Source: Pseudophaeobacter flagellatus (GTDB lineage: Bacteria > Pseudomonadota > Alphaproteobacteria > Rhodobacterales > Rhodobacteraceae). From it: DNA of 64,000 bases. The position numbers and the translations under genes are program-made. The DNA lies in contig NZ_JAJQRG010000011.1 in the NCBI RefSeq assembly GCF_021228235.1, positions 62,001 through 126,000 of the forward strand. Reading direction: 5' to 3'. The notes below the pieces were generated by a model. It had not been told where the DNA came from, did not search any database, and saw only the letters and a program-made list of their open reading frames with translations. Below, one piece after another: positions 54,092 to 62,992 of this stretch (positions are counted from its first letter, which is position 1; every line of letters begins with the position of its first letter).

Positions 54092-54699
54092 TGGAAGCGC
54101 TCCTCTCCCTCGCGGTCAAGGCGATCTTTGTTGAGAACCTGGCCCTCTCCTTCTTTCTTGGCATGTGTACCTTCATCGCCGTTTCCAAAAAGATTTCCAC
54201 CGCCATCGGTTTGGGTATCTCGGTGATGATCGTGCAGGCGATCACCGTGCCGGCCAACAACCTGATCCTGACCTACCTGCTGGCGCCCGGCGCCCTGGGC
54301 TGGGCCGGATTTCCGGATGTGGATCTGACCTTTCTGGGGCTGATTTCCTATATTGGCGTCATCGCGGCGCTGGTGCAGATCCTTGAGATGGTTTTGGATA
54401 AATACTTCCCGCCGCTTTACAACGCGCTGGGGATCTTTCTGCCGTTGATCACCGTGAACTGCGCCATTCTGGGGGGCTCTCTCTTTATGGTGGAACGCGA
54501 CTATGGTTTTGCCGAGGCAGCGACCTATGGCCTGTCTTCCGGCTTTGGCTGGGCCCTGGCCATCACCGCCATGGCAGGCGTGCGCGAAAAGCTGAAATAT
54601 TCTGACATTCCTGATGGATTGCAGGGGCTTGGCATTACCTTCATCACCGCTGGACTGATGGCTATGGCCTTCATGTCCTTCAGCGGCGTGAAACTGTAA
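54091..54699 (+). CDS. nqrE: Na+-translocating NADH:quinone oxidoreductase subunit E
   Basis: This 202-residue, six-helix membrane protein is paralogous to NqrD, with conserved Cys in [22 protein letters not shown] and [19 protein letters not shown]. Length and motifs are normal for the family. It lies between nqrD and nqrF in the operon, with a 14-base gap before nqrF. Confidence 0.94.
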   Translation: MEALLSLAVKAIFVENLALSFFLGMCTFIAVSKKISTAIGLGISVMIVQAITVPANNLILTYLLAPGALGWAGFPDVDLTFLGLISYIGVIAALVQILEMVLDKYFPPLYNALGIFLPLITVNCAILGGSLFMVERDYGFAEAATYGLSSGFGWALAITAMAGVREKLKYSDIPDGLQGLGITFITAGLMAMAFMSFSGVKL

Positions 54700-54713
54700 G
54701 AGGGGCTGGAAAT

Positions 54714-55934
54714 ATGGCGACCTTTGGACTTGGCATTGTCCTTTTCACCCTGATCGTTCTGGCGCTTGTCAGCATTATCATTGCGGCCCGTTCCAAGCTG
54801 GTGTCGACCGGTAATGTGAACATCACCATCAACGGCGAAAAAACCATTTCCGTGCCTGCGGGTGGTAAACTGCTGCAGACTCTGGCTGCGGAAAAGCTGT
54901 TTGTGCCTTCGGCCTGTGGCGGTGGCGGCACCTGTGCCCAGTGCCGGGTGCGGGTGCATTCCGGTGGCGGCTCGATCCTGCCTACCGAAGAGGGCCATAT
55001 CACCAAGCGCGAAGCCGGCTGCGGCGACCGTCTGTCCTGTCAGGTAGCGGTCAAGCAGGACATGGAAGTTGAAGTGCCCGAAGAGGTGTTTGGCGTCAAA
55101 AAGTGGGAATGCACTGTGCGTTCCAACGAAAACGTCGCCACCTTCATCAAGGCGCTGGTCTTGGATCTGCCCGAAGGCGAAAACGTCGATTTCCGCGCTG
55201 GCGGCTATATCCAGATCGAGGCCCCGGCCCATGCGTTGAAATACACCGATTTCGACATCGAAGAAGAGTATCGCGGCGATTGGGACCGCTTCAATGTCTG
55301 GCAGTATGAATCCGTGGTGTCAGAGCCGGTTGAACGCGCCTATTCCATGGCCAACTATCCGGAAGAAAAGGGCATGATCATGCTCAATGTGCGGGTTGCG
55401 TCGCCACCACCTGGTTCAGAAGGTATCCCTGCCGGTCAGATGTCGAGCTACATCTTTAACCTGAAGCCCGGCGACAAGGTGACCATCTCGGGTCCCTTTG
55501 GCGAATTCTTCGCGCGCGATACCAAAAAAGAAATGATCTTTGTGGGCGGCGGGGCCGGTATGGCACCAATGCGCAGCCATATCTTTGATCAGCTGAAGCG
55601 GTTGAATACGGATCGCAAGATTAGCTTCTGGTATGGCGCACGTTCCAAGCGTGAGATGTTCTTTGTAGAGGATTTTGACGGCCTGGCCGCTGAAAACCCT
55701 AACTTCGAATGGCACGTGGCGCTGTCGGATGCGATGCCCGAGGATGAGTGGACCGGCTATACCGGCTTTATCCATAATATCCTGTTCGAGGAATATCTGA
55801 AGAATCACCCGGCACCGGAAGACTGTGAATACTACATGTGTGGTCCGCCCATCATGAATCAATCGGTGATCAACATGCTCCTTGATCTTGGCGTTGACCG
55901 CGAAGACATCATGCTGGACGATTTTGGCGGTTAA
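54714..55934 (+). CDS. nqrF: Na+-translocating NADH:quinone oxidoreductase subunit F
   Basis: This 406-residue NADH-oxidising subunit has an N-terminal helix (about residues 5-24) and a [2Fe-2S] ferredoxin domain with Cys68, Cys74 and Cys77 in [10 protein letters not shown] plus Cys109. An FAD domain with [11 protein letters not shown] (about 205-215) and an NADH domain with [19 protein letters not shown] and [12 protein letters not shown] follow. The C-terminal DDFGG is typical. It is the electron entry point of the complex and the last gene of the operon, followed by a strong terminator. Confidence 0.95.
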   Translation: MATFGLGIVLFTLIVLALVSIIIAARSKLVSTGNVNITINGEKTISVPAGGKLLQTLAAEKLFVPSACGGGGTCAQCRVRVHSGGGSILPTEEGHITKREAGCGDRLSCQVAVKQDMEVEVPEEVFGVKKWECTVRSNENVATFIKALVLDLPEGENVDFRAGGYIQIEAPAHALKYTDFDIEEEYRGDWDRFNVWQYESVVSEPVERAYSMANYPEEKGMIMLNVRVASPPPGSEGIPAGQMSSYIFNLKPGDKVTISGPFGEFFARDTKKEMIFVGGGAGMAPMRSHIFDQLKRLNTDRKISFWYGARSKREMFFVEDFDGLAAENPNFEWHVALSDAMPEDEWTGYTGFIHNILFEEYLKNHPAPEDCEYYMCGPPIMNQSVINMLLDLGVDREDIMLDDFGG

Positions 55935-55970
55935 TCCCGCAGATTTGCCCCAGATTTGATAGCGCAAGTT

Positions 55971-56005
55971 CAAAACGGTCCCCCGGTTTTCGGGGGGCCG
56001 TTTTG
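55971..56005 (+). terminator. Intrinsic terminator of the nqr operon
   Basis: A 15-pair stem (CAAAACGGTCCCCCG with CGGGGGGCCGTTTTG, one G-T pair) with loop GTTTT. A/T-rich ends make it usable from both strands, so it may also serve the convergent lacI-type gene. Confidence 0.85.
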
Positions 56006-56071
56006 CGTTGAACAGGGCCGAAACCGCGGGTTCCTAACAGGGCAGGGGCCGCCGATGCCGCAGGCCTAGTC

Positions 56072-57103
56072 TTATGGATCTGGCGTTGCGGGTGGCTGGG
56101 TAGCAATCAGCCCAAGGTCGATTTCGGGGCGCAATTCTTGCTTGATTGGGGCCAGTGGCGCGCCGCTGGCCACCGCCTGCAGTATCATCCGCACGGCGGC
56201 TTCGCCGATTTCGTGGCGCGGGGTGCGGGTGGTGCCGATCCGGCCCGGCACGCCGGAAATAAAATCAAGCCCGTTGCAGCCGACCAACCCGACCTGATCC
56301 GGGATAGCAATCTGTAAGTCATTGAAATGATGATAGCCACCAGCGGCCAGATCATCGTTGGAGTAATATATGCAATCCAGATCCGGGTGATCCTGCCACA
56401 GCGCCCGGGTCAGGTGTCGACCGGTTTCAATCGAGGAAAACCCAGGGTCCTGGCGCTGCGCCACCAGCCTGACATCGGCCTGCTGCAACCCCGCGAGGAA
56501 GCCATCAAAACGCTTTTGGGCGCGGTTGTCCTGACCAAGCCCACAGCCGATATACCCAATGCGTTTTCTGCCGCTTTGCACCAGGGCCTGCGCCATGTCA
56601 AAGCCGACCTGATGATGTGAAAACCCAACGCAGCCGCCAATGGGGTCGCCGTCGGTATCCATAATCTGCACCACAGGAATGTGGGCTTCGCGCAGCAGTT
56701 TTGCGGTGTCAGCTGGAAATTCCAGGCCGGTGACAATCAGCCCGGTGGGTCGCCAGGACAGCATGTTGCGCACCACCTCGTATTCTCGTTCCGGGTCGTA
56801 TTCGGTGATGCCGCAAACGGGCTGCAATCCGGTCCCATAGAGCGTCTCGGTGATCCCGTTCAGTACATGTGAAAAGACGATGTTTTCAAGGTTGGGCAGC
56901 ACCACGCCGATCAGATCGGTGGCTTTCCCGGCAAGAGAGGAGGCAAGGTGATTCCCGACATAGCCGATTTCGCGCGCGGCCTTTTGCACCCGCATGATAC
57001 TGCGCTGCGACACGTCCTTGTCCCCTCGCAGAGCGCGGGAGGCAGTCATCTTGCTGACCCCTGCCGCCAAGGCAACGTCCTGCAGGGTCTTTCGCTTATG
57101 CAT
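56072..57103 (-). CDS. LacI-family transcriptional regulator
   Basis: This 343-residue repressor has an N-terminal HTH (TLQDVALAAGVSKMTASRALRGDKDVSQRS, residues about 4-32), hinge NHLASSLAGKATDLIGVVLPN, and a periplasmic-binding-like effector domain ending near IDLGLIATQP. It resembles the GntR/IdnR group that senses sugar acids. It is divergent from a TRAP transporter whose operon ends in a sugar-acid dehydratase, so it probably senses the imported sugar acid and represses that operon. A LacI-type palindrome lies between the two genes. Confidence 0.9.
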   Translation of the reverse strand: MHKRKTLQDVALAAGVSKMTASRALRGDKDVSQRSIMRVQKAAREIGYVGNHLASSLAGKATDLIGVVLPNLENIVFSHVLNGITETLYGTGLQPVCGITEYDPEREYEVVRNMLSWRPTGLIVTGLEFPADTAKLLREAHIPVVQIMDTDGDPIGGCVGFSHHQVGFDMAQALVQSGRKRIGYIGCGLGQDNRAQKRFDGFLAGLQQADVRLVAQRQDPGFSSIETGRHLTRALWQDHPDLDCIYYSNDDLAAGGYHHFNDLQIAIPDQVGLVGCNGLDFISGVPGRIGTTRTPRHEIGEAAVRMILQAVASGAPLAPIKQELRPEIDLGLIATQPPATPDP

Positions 57104-57408
57104 TATTTCAACCTGTTGTTGACCAAAGGAAATGTCGCGCGGCCCCCGATTTTGGCCAACTTAGTCGAGGCGGCGTCCAATAGCAAAGCGTTGAAACGCG
57201 TTGACCTGTGGATGGAAATCCGTGCATGGTGTCAAAACCGGTATCGGTACCAGTTGGGAGGCTGGAGAGATCGGTGCACCATTTTGGTGGAATATATTGC
57301 CGCCGCAAAGCCCGCAGGGGTGCAGCCATAGGGGGCGGTTGGGATGCGGGGCCTAGCCCTCGCACATAGGAGGGGCCGGGCGAAACCGGTCTGTAAGGGA
57401 GAACAACA
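57104..57408. other. Divergent regulatory region between lacI-type gene and dctP
   Basis: These 305 bases hold no supported gene. There is an imperfect LacI-type palindrome at 57236-57255, AACGCGTT at 57195-57202, and TCAAC-N5-GTTGA at 57108-57122 just upstream of the regulator start. GGGAG before 57409 is the dctP ribosome site. Confidence 0.5.
57236..57255. promoter_or_regulatory. Candidate LacI-family operator
   Basis: AACCGGTATCGGTACCAGTT: 8 of 10 base pairs are symmetric about a central CG, the hallmark of LacI/GalR operators. It lies between the divergent regulator and dctP. Confidence 0.5.
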
Positions 57409-58446
57409 ATGACCAAGAATTTTGTAAAATTTCCACGGGCCACAGCCCTGAGCCTTGCCGCCATGGCGGCGCTGGCCTCGCCACTGGCTGCGCAAGAGCA
57501 TCAGTGGACATTCCAGACCTCTGCCCAGGCGGGCGACAATTTCTTTGCGATCGAGGAAGAATGGGCCGAGCGGGTGAAGACCATGTCGAGCGGACGAGTG
57601 GAAATCACTATCGTGCCAGTTGGCTCTGTGGTGGCGCATGGCGAAACCCTGGATGCGGTTGGGGCCGGGATCCTGCAGGGTCATATGACCGATCCGTCCT
57701 ATTTTTCCGGCAAGGATCCGGCTTTTGCCATGCTGGGCAATCTGGTTGGTGCCTGGTCTGATCCGCAGCAGATGTTCAACTACATGAACTACGGCGGCGG
57801 GATGGAGCTTTATAACGAGCTGGTCAATCCCTATGGGCTGCAGATCCTTGGTGCTTCGGCCACCGGGGTAGAGGCGTTCTTGTCGACCCGTCCGCTCAAC
57901 ACTGTGGACGATCTGAAGGGGCTGAAAATGCGCGCCCCCGAAGGCATGGTGCAAGAGGTCTTCGCTGCCGCCGGGGCCGCCCCGGTGAACCTGCCGGGAT
58001 CAGAGGTCTATACCTCACTGGAAAAAGGCGTGATTGACGCGGCCGACTATACCGTGTTTTCCACCAACCATGCGCAGGGCATGCATGAATTTGCCAACTA
58101 CCCTATCTATCCAGGGTTTCATTCGATGCCGGTGGTGGATGTGTCGATGAACAAGGAAATCTACGATAACCTGCCCGCCGATCTGAAGGAAATTCTGGCG
58201 GTTTCCGTTCGTGACTTTGCCCAGGATATGGTGGCGCGGCTGGATATGGCTAATGCGGTGGCCGTCGCCGAAGCCATGGCCGATCCAAAGGTCACGGTGA
58301 TCAACTGGTCCGACGAAGAGCGCGCCAAATTCCGCGGCATCGCCCAGACGCAGTGGGCGCAATGGGCCGATCGTTCAGAAATGGCTGGCAAGGCCTATGA
58401 AAGCGTCTCTGCCTATCTGATCTCGGCTGGCCTTTTGGCCCAATAG
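57409..58446 (+). CDS. dctP: TRAP transporter substrate-binding protein (DctP), third system
   Basis: This 345-residue exported protein has a signal peptide ending in LASPLAAQ (about residues 1-29). The DctP fold shows WAERVKTMSSGRVEITIVPVGSVVAHGETLDAVGAGILQGHM, LNTVDDLKGLKMRAPEGMVQEVF, TSLEKGVIDAADYTVFS and FHSMPVVDVSMNKEIYDNL. The start has GGGAG upstream. A sugar-acid ligand is inferred from the dehydratase at the end of the operon and the divergent LacI regulator. A terminator-like hairpin follows the stop. Confidence 0.88.
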   Translation: MTKNFVKFPRATALSLAAMAALASPLAAQEHQWTFQTSAQAGDNFFAIEEEWAERVKTMSSGRVEITIVPVGSVVAHGETLDAVGAGILQGHMTDPSYFSGKDPAFAMLGNLVGAWSDPQQMFNYMNYGGGMELYNELVNPYGLQILGASATGVEAFLSTRPLNTVDDLKGLKMRAPEGMVQEVFAAAGAAPVNLPGSEVYTSLEKGVIDAADYTVFSTNHAQGMHEFANYPIYPGFHSMPVVDVSMNKEIYDNLPADLKEILAVSVRDFAQDMVARLDMANAVAVAEAMADPKVTVINWSDEERAKFRGIAQTQWAQWADRSEMAGKAYESVSAYLISAGLLAQ

Positions 58447-58467
58447 CACAGATCTCAAACAGAAGAG

Positions 58468-58491
58468 GAGGGGCTTTGCGGCCCCTCTTTT
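58468..58491 (+). terminator. Terminator/attenuator after dctP (third system)
   Basis: The arms GAGGGGC and GCCCCTC around a 6-base loop are followed by TTTT, between dctP and the fused permease gene of the same operon. Partial termination would favour binding-protein expression. Confidence 0.75.
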
Positions 58492-58515
58492 ATCCGGGGC
58501 GGGAAAGAGTTGCGC

Positions 58516-60525
58516 ATGGCACAGGACACAACAGTGAATTTTGCGGCAGAGGCCGAAGCGCAGATTGAAGCGCTGAAACAGGCACATGAGGCCGATAGTG
58601 GCGATGCGCAGACCAAGCTGGATCGCGGGATCCTGTCGCTGGGCGGTGGCGTTGCCTTTCTGTTTGCGATTTCAACATTAGTTTCGATTTACGAAATCGT
58701 AATGCGCTATTTCTTTAACGCACCCACCATCTGGGCCCATGAAACGGTGATCGCGCTGGTGGCGGTCTGCTATCTGTTCGGCGGCGTGCAGTGTCTGGCG
58801 TCAGACAAACATATCCGCATCGGGCTGATCTATTTTGACAGCCAGGGCGGTACCCGTCGTCTGCTGGATCTGGTCAATGCGCTGCTGACCCTGTGTTTTG
58901 CCGTCGCCATTGCCTATGCCGCCTATAGCATGGTGGAAAAATCCTGGTGGACCCCGCAGGGGGATCTGCGGTTAGAACGGTCGGGTTCGGCCTGGAACCC
59001 GGTGACCCCGGCGCTGGTCAAGATGGCGCTGTTTCTGGCAGCGGTGGTGCTGACGCTGCAATCTCTCGGCCATATCTGGGTGGCAATCAAAGGCACTGGG
59101 TATCGCCAATCAAGCCAGGAGCCGCCCAGCAAAGCCGCCATGATTGGGATTGCGCTGGTCTTTGCCATTCTTCTGGCGGTCTGCGCAGTGCTGTTCACCC
59201 AGGGGCGCAGTCTGGGCATCGAGATAAGCTCTTGGATGCTGGTGGGCAGCATCATGGTGATGATCCTGACAGGCATTCCGCTGGCCTTTGTGACCGGGTT
59301 GATTGCTATTCTGTTTACCCTGGCCTGGTTTGGCCCCATGGGTGTGCCGCTGGTGTCCAGCCGGATCTATTCCTTTGTGAATGAATATGTGCTGGTGGCA
59401 ATTCCGATGTTTGTGCTGATGGCATCCCTGCTGGATAGATCCGGCATGGCGCGCGATCTTTATGACGCGATGCGTATCGTGGCCGGGCGATTACGGGGAG
59501 GGGTGGCCATCCAGACACTGGTTGCGGCAGTGTTTCTGGCGGCGATTTCCGGCATTATTGGCGGTGAAATTGTGCTTTTGGGGCTGATTGCCTTGCCGCA
59601 GATGCTGCGGCTTGGTTACAATCGGGCGCTGGCTATTGGCACGGTCTGTGCTGGCGGGTCATTGGGAACGATGATCCCGCCTTCAATCGTGCTGATCGTC
59701 TATGGGCTGACATCCGGCGTTTCCATTGGCGATCTGTTTCTGGCCACGGTCCTGCCAGGGTTGATGCTGGCCAGCTTTTATATCCTCTATATCTATGTGC
59801 GCTGCACCATTTCGCCGGATATGGCCCCCGCGCCGTCGGCTGAAGAACAAGATATTCCCATGGCGGAAAAACTGGCGAAGCTGAAAGGCGTGGTACTACC
59901 TTTTGGGGTGGCGGTGCTGGTGCTGGGCTCGATCTATGGCGGTATTGCCTCGGTCACCGAGGCCGCGGCGATGGGCGTCATGGGCGTGTTCCTGTCGGCG
60001 GCGATCCGGCGCGAAGTCACCTGGGCGCTGATCCGCGACAGTCTGCAGCAAACGCTGGAAACCTGTGGCATGATCATCTGGATTGGTGTTGGCGCCGCCG
60101 CCCTGGTTGGTGTTTACAATCTGATGGGCGGCAACCGTTTCATCGAAAGTGCAATCCTGGCCAGCGATGCGTCGCCTGCGGTGGTTGTACTGATCATGAT
60201 GGCGATCCTGTTGGTGCTGGGCCTGTTCATGGACTGGATCGGCATTGCGCTGCTGACCATGCCGATCTTTGTACCGATCATTATCAAACTGGGCATGGAT
60301 CCGGTCTGGTTCGGCATTCTTTTTGCGATGAACATGCAGGTCAGCTACCTGTCGCCCCCCTTTGGCCCGGCGGCCTTTTATCTAAAATCGGTCGCGCCCA
60401 AGGATATGAGCCTGGCGGAAATTTTCCGCGCGCTCTTGCCCTTTATTGCCATTCAAATCGTCGCGCTGGCGATTGTCTTCATGGTGCCTGATGTGGCGCT
60501 TTGGTTGCCCAACTGGCTAGACTGA
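58516..60525 (+). CDS. TRAP transporter fused small-large permease (DctQM), third system
   Basis: This 669-residue fusion has a DctQ part at about residues 35-195 (IYEIVMRYFFNAPTIWAHETVIALVAVCYLFGGVQCLASDKHIRIGLIYF) and a DctM part at about 230-669 (MILTGIPLAFVTGLIAILF, IPMFVLMASLLDRSGMARDLYDAM, LGTMIPPSIVLIVYGLTSG, LGLFMDWIGIALLTMPIFVPII). A cytoplasmic N-terminal extension of about 30 charged residues precedes the first helix. Fused DctQM proteins are common in sialic-acid and sugar-acid TRAP systems. ATG 58516 was chosen over TTG 58510 because GGGAAAGAG has correct spacing only to the ATG. Confidence 0.9.
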   Translation: MAQDTTVNFAAEAEAQIEALKQAHEADSGDAQTKLDRGILSLGGGVAFLFAISTLVSIYEIVMRYFFNAPTIWAHETVIALVAVCYLFGGVQCLASDKHIRIGLIYFDSQGGTRRLLDLVNALLTLCFAVAIAYAAYSMVEKSWWTPQGDLRLERSGSAWNPVTPALVKMALFLAAVVLTLQSLGHIWVAIKGTGYRQSSQEPPSKAAMIGIALVFAILLAVCAVLFTQGRSLGIEISSWMLVGSIMVMILTGIPLAFVTGLIAILFTLAWFGPMGVPLVSSRIYSFVNEYVLVAIPMFVLMASLLDRSGMARDLYDAMRIVAGRLRGGVAIQTLVAAVFLAAISGIIGGEIVLLGLIALPQMLRLGYNRALAIGTVCAGGSLGTMIPPSIVLIVYGLTSGVSIGDLFLATVLPGLMLASFYILYIYVRCTISPDMAPAPSAEEQDIPMAEKLAKLKGVVLPFGVAVLVLGSIYGGIASVTEAAAMGVMGVFLSAAIRREVTWALIRDSLQQTLETCGMIIWIGVGAAALVGVYNLMGGNRFIESAILASDASPAVVVLIMMAILLVLGLFMDWIGIALLTMPIFVPIIIKLGMDPVWFGILFAMNMQVSYLSPPFGPAAFYLKSVAPKDMSLAEIFRALLPFIAIQIVALAIVFMVPDVALWLPNWLD

Positions 60526-60578
60526 TCGCCCAAGCGGCATCTTCTGTTCTGTTGTGACTATTCAAGTGAAAGATCCCG

Positions 60579-62375
60579 ATGACCAAATTCAATCCAAAAA
60601 ACCTGCGATCGCGTCAGTGGTTTGACAATCCGGATGATCCGGAAATGACTGCGCTATATCTGGAGCGCTACATCAACTACGGGCTAACCTGGGAGGAACT
60701 GCGCGAGGATAAGCCCATCGTTGGCATCGCCCAGACCGGTAGTGATCTGAGCCCCTGTAACCGCCACCATCTGGAGCTGACCAAGCGGGTGCGGGACGGG
60801 ATTATTGCCGCCGGGGGCACCCCGCTGGAAATCCCGGTGCACCCCATTCAGGAAACCGGCAAACGGCCAACGGCCAACCTGGATCGCAACCTCACATATC
60901 TGGGGTTGGTTGAGGCTCTGCATGGCTATCCCATTGATGCGGTGGTGTTGAACATTGGCTGCGACAAGACCACGCCTGCGCTGTTGATGGCGGCTGCCAC
61001 GGTGGATATTCCGGCAATTGCGCTTTCTGTGGGGCCAATGCTTAACGGTTGGCTGGACGGCAAACGCACCGGGTCTGGCACCATCATCTGGAAGGCGCGC
61101 CAGATGCTGGCGGCGGGCGAAATCGACGAAGCGAAGTTTCTGGAAATGGCCGCCTCGTCGGTGCCTTCGGTGGGCTATTGCAACACCATGGGCACCGCCA
61201 GCACGATGAATTCCCTGGCCGAGGTTCTGGGGATGCAGCTACCAGGATCGGCGGCCATCCCGGCGCCGCTGCGGGAACGGGGACAGATGTCCTATCGCAC
61301 TGGCCAGCGGATTGTTGAGATGGTGCATGAAGATCTGAAACCATCCGATATCATGACGCGCGGCGCCTTTGAAAATGCAATTGCCATGTGTTCGGCGCTG
61401 GGGGGGTCAACCAATGCACCAATCCATCTGAATGCCATTGCTCGCCATTTGGGGCTGGAATTGAACAACGCCGATTGGGAGGCCATCGGCCATGATGTTC
61501 CCCTGCTGACCAATCTGCAGCCCGCTGGCGACTATTTGGCCGAGGATTTCCACCGCGCAGGTGGCGTGCCTGCGGTGGCGGGTGAAATGCTACGGGCTGG
61601 TTTGATCCCCGCGCCGGATGTCAGGGGCTGTCTGGGGCGCAGTTTTGCGGAAAACTACGCAGATTACCGCAGTGGTGAACCAGATGTGATCCGCTCAATT
61701 GAAACGCAGCTGAAACCTGCCTCGGGCTTTTTGAGCCTGTCGGGCAATTTATTCGACAGCGCCATCATGAAAACCTCGGTGGTGTCCGAGGGGTTTCGCC
61801 GCGCCTATCTATCCAATCCCGATGACCCTGATGCCTTTGAAGGCAGCGCGCTGGTCTTTGACGGACCAGAGGATTTTCACGCCCGTATCGATGATCCGGC
61901 ACTGCAGGCCGACCAGAATTCTATTCTGGTGATGCGCGGCACCGGGCCGCTTGGCTATCCCGGCGGCGCCGAAGTGGTCAATATGCGGCCTCCCGCCTAT
62001 TTGCTGAAACAGGGGATCAAAGAGCTCCCCTGCATTGGCGATGGCCGCCAATCGGGGACGTCGGGCTCTCCCTCTATCCTGAACGCCGCGCCAGAAGCCG
62101 CGGCGGGTGGTGGGCTGGCCATTCTGCAGTCAGGGGACAAGATTCGCGTTGATTTGGGTAAACGCCGGGTCATGGTGGATCTTTCCGAAGAGGAGATAAC
62201 GAAAAGATACCAAGCGCTTGCCGATGCTGGTGGCTATCCTGTACCGCCGTCGCAGACACCCTGGCAGCAGATCTTTCGGGACTACGTGACCCAGTTTGAT
62301 GAAGGGATGATCCTGCGCGGCGCCGCTGATTTCCGCGCCATCGCCCGCAAACATCTGCCGCGCAACAATCACTAG
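60579..62375 (+). CDS. IlvD/Edd-family sugar-acid dehydratase (arabinonate/xylonate dehydratase type)
   Basis: This 598-residue dehydratase has [2Fe-2S] cysteines in the pentonate-dehydratase pattern: Cys60 (LSPCNRHH), Cys128 ([17 protein letters not shown]) and Cys201 ([11 protein letters not shown]). [20 protein letters not shown] and the late [15 protein letters not shown] (catalytic Ser) are also present. Such enzymes turn aldonic acids (L-arabinonate, D-xylonate, D-galactonate) into 2-keto-3-deoxy acids. It follows the TRAP transporter genes after 53 bases, in line with import and dehydration of one sugar acid under LacI control. The exact substrate is not readable. Confidence 0.88.
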   Translation: MTKFNPKNLRSRQWFDNPDDPEMTALYLERYINYGLTWEELREDKPIVGIAQTGSDLSPCNRHHLELTKRVRDGIIAAGGTPLEIPVHPIQETGKRPTANLDRNLTYLGLVEALHGYPIDAVVLNIGCDKTTPALLMAAATVDIPAIALSVGPMLNGWLDGKRTGSGTIIWKARQMLAAGEIDEAKFLEMAASSVPSVGYCNTMGTASTMNSLAEVLGMQLPGSAAIPAPLRERGQMSYRTGQRIVEMVHEDLKPSDIMTRGAFENAIAMCSALGGSTNAPIHLNAIARHLGLELNNADWEAIGHDVPLLTNLQPAGDYLAEDFHRAGGVPAVAGEMLRAGLIPAPDVRGCLGRSFAENYADYRSGEPDVIRSIETQLKPASGFLSLSGNLFDSAIMKTSVVSEGFRRAYLSNPDDPDAFEGSALVFDGPEDFHARIDDPALQADQNSILVMRGTGPLGYPGGAEVVNMRPPAYLLKQGIKELPCIGDGRQSGTSGSPSILNAAPEAAAGGGLAILQSGDKIRVDLGKRRVMVDLSEEEITKRYQALADAGGYPVPPSQTPWQQIFRDYVTQFDEGMILRGAADFRAIARKHLPRNNH

Positions 62376-62392
62376 GGCGCTTTGGGTCTGAC

Positions 62393-62827
62393 CTAGCTTT
62401 GGTCTTGGTCCTGCCCCAGGGCTTTGCTCGCAAGCTGCATGAAGGTGGCGCGCTCTGCGGTGCTGAGCGCGCCGAGCATGTCGTCTTTTTGGGCGTTGAC
62501 CAGGGGCAGAACCTGATCATAAAGCGCCTGTCCCTGACCTGTCAGCCGTACATCCCGCGCCCGGCGATCGCGGGTGCTGACGCTGCGCGCGACATAGCCC
62601 TTGTGTTCAAGCCGATCGATCACGCCGCCAATGGTGGCGCGGTCATAGGCGATTTTTGCTGCGACCCCAGCCTGATCGATGCCAGGGTTTGAGGCAATGG
62701 TATCCAGGGCGGCAAATTGCACCGGGGTGAGGTCAAACCCAGCCGCCTGCATGTGGTTTACAAATATATGGGTCGAAGATTGATTCAGCCGACGGATCAA
62801 ATGCCCCGCCATTTTCTGCACATTCAT
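62393..62827 (-). CDS. MarR-family transcriptional regulator
   Basis: This 144-residue MarR protein has HLIRRLNQSSTHIFVNHMQAAGFDLTPVQFAALDTIASNPGIDQAGVAAKIAYDRATIGGVIDRLEHKGYVARSVSTRDRRARDVRLTGQGQAL, with the winged-helix recognition helix near YDRATIGGVI and the DxRxR wing. It is convergent with the dehydratase and divergent from the arsenic operon. Its upstream region has AGTTTC (62887-62892) and GAAACT (62913-62918) in inverted order, a possible own operator. The ligand is unknown; phenolic acids are common for this family. Confidence 0.88.
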   Translation of the reverse strand: MNVQKMAGHLIRRLNQSSTHIFVNHMQAAGFDLTPVQFAALDTIASNPGIDQAGVAAKIAYDRATIGGVIDRLEHKGYVARSVSTRDRRARDVRLTGQGQALYDQVLPLVNAQKDDMLGALSTAERATFMQLASKALGQDQDQS

Positions 62828-62963
62828 CGCCTTCCTCCTGCTGCGGCCTGCCGGGGCCTGTGTACTGCAACTTTCCCCCTGGTGGTAGTTTCCGATCGAT
62901 TGTTTTTCGCATGAAACTGCGGGGGTAGACTGGGGCAGTTTTATCAGTTTCCCGGTTGCGTTT

Positions 62964-62992
62964 GAAATATATTTCGATAAAACGTGAAATAT
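62964..62992. promoter_or_regulatory. Candidate ArsR operator overlapping the start codon
   Basis: A perfect 12-base palindrome GAAATATATTTC (62964-62975) and a further GAAATAT half-site at 62986-62992 that pairs with ATATTTC across 10 bases. The last half-site covers the ATG of the ArsR-ArsC gene, giving tight autorepression. Confidence 0.6.
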
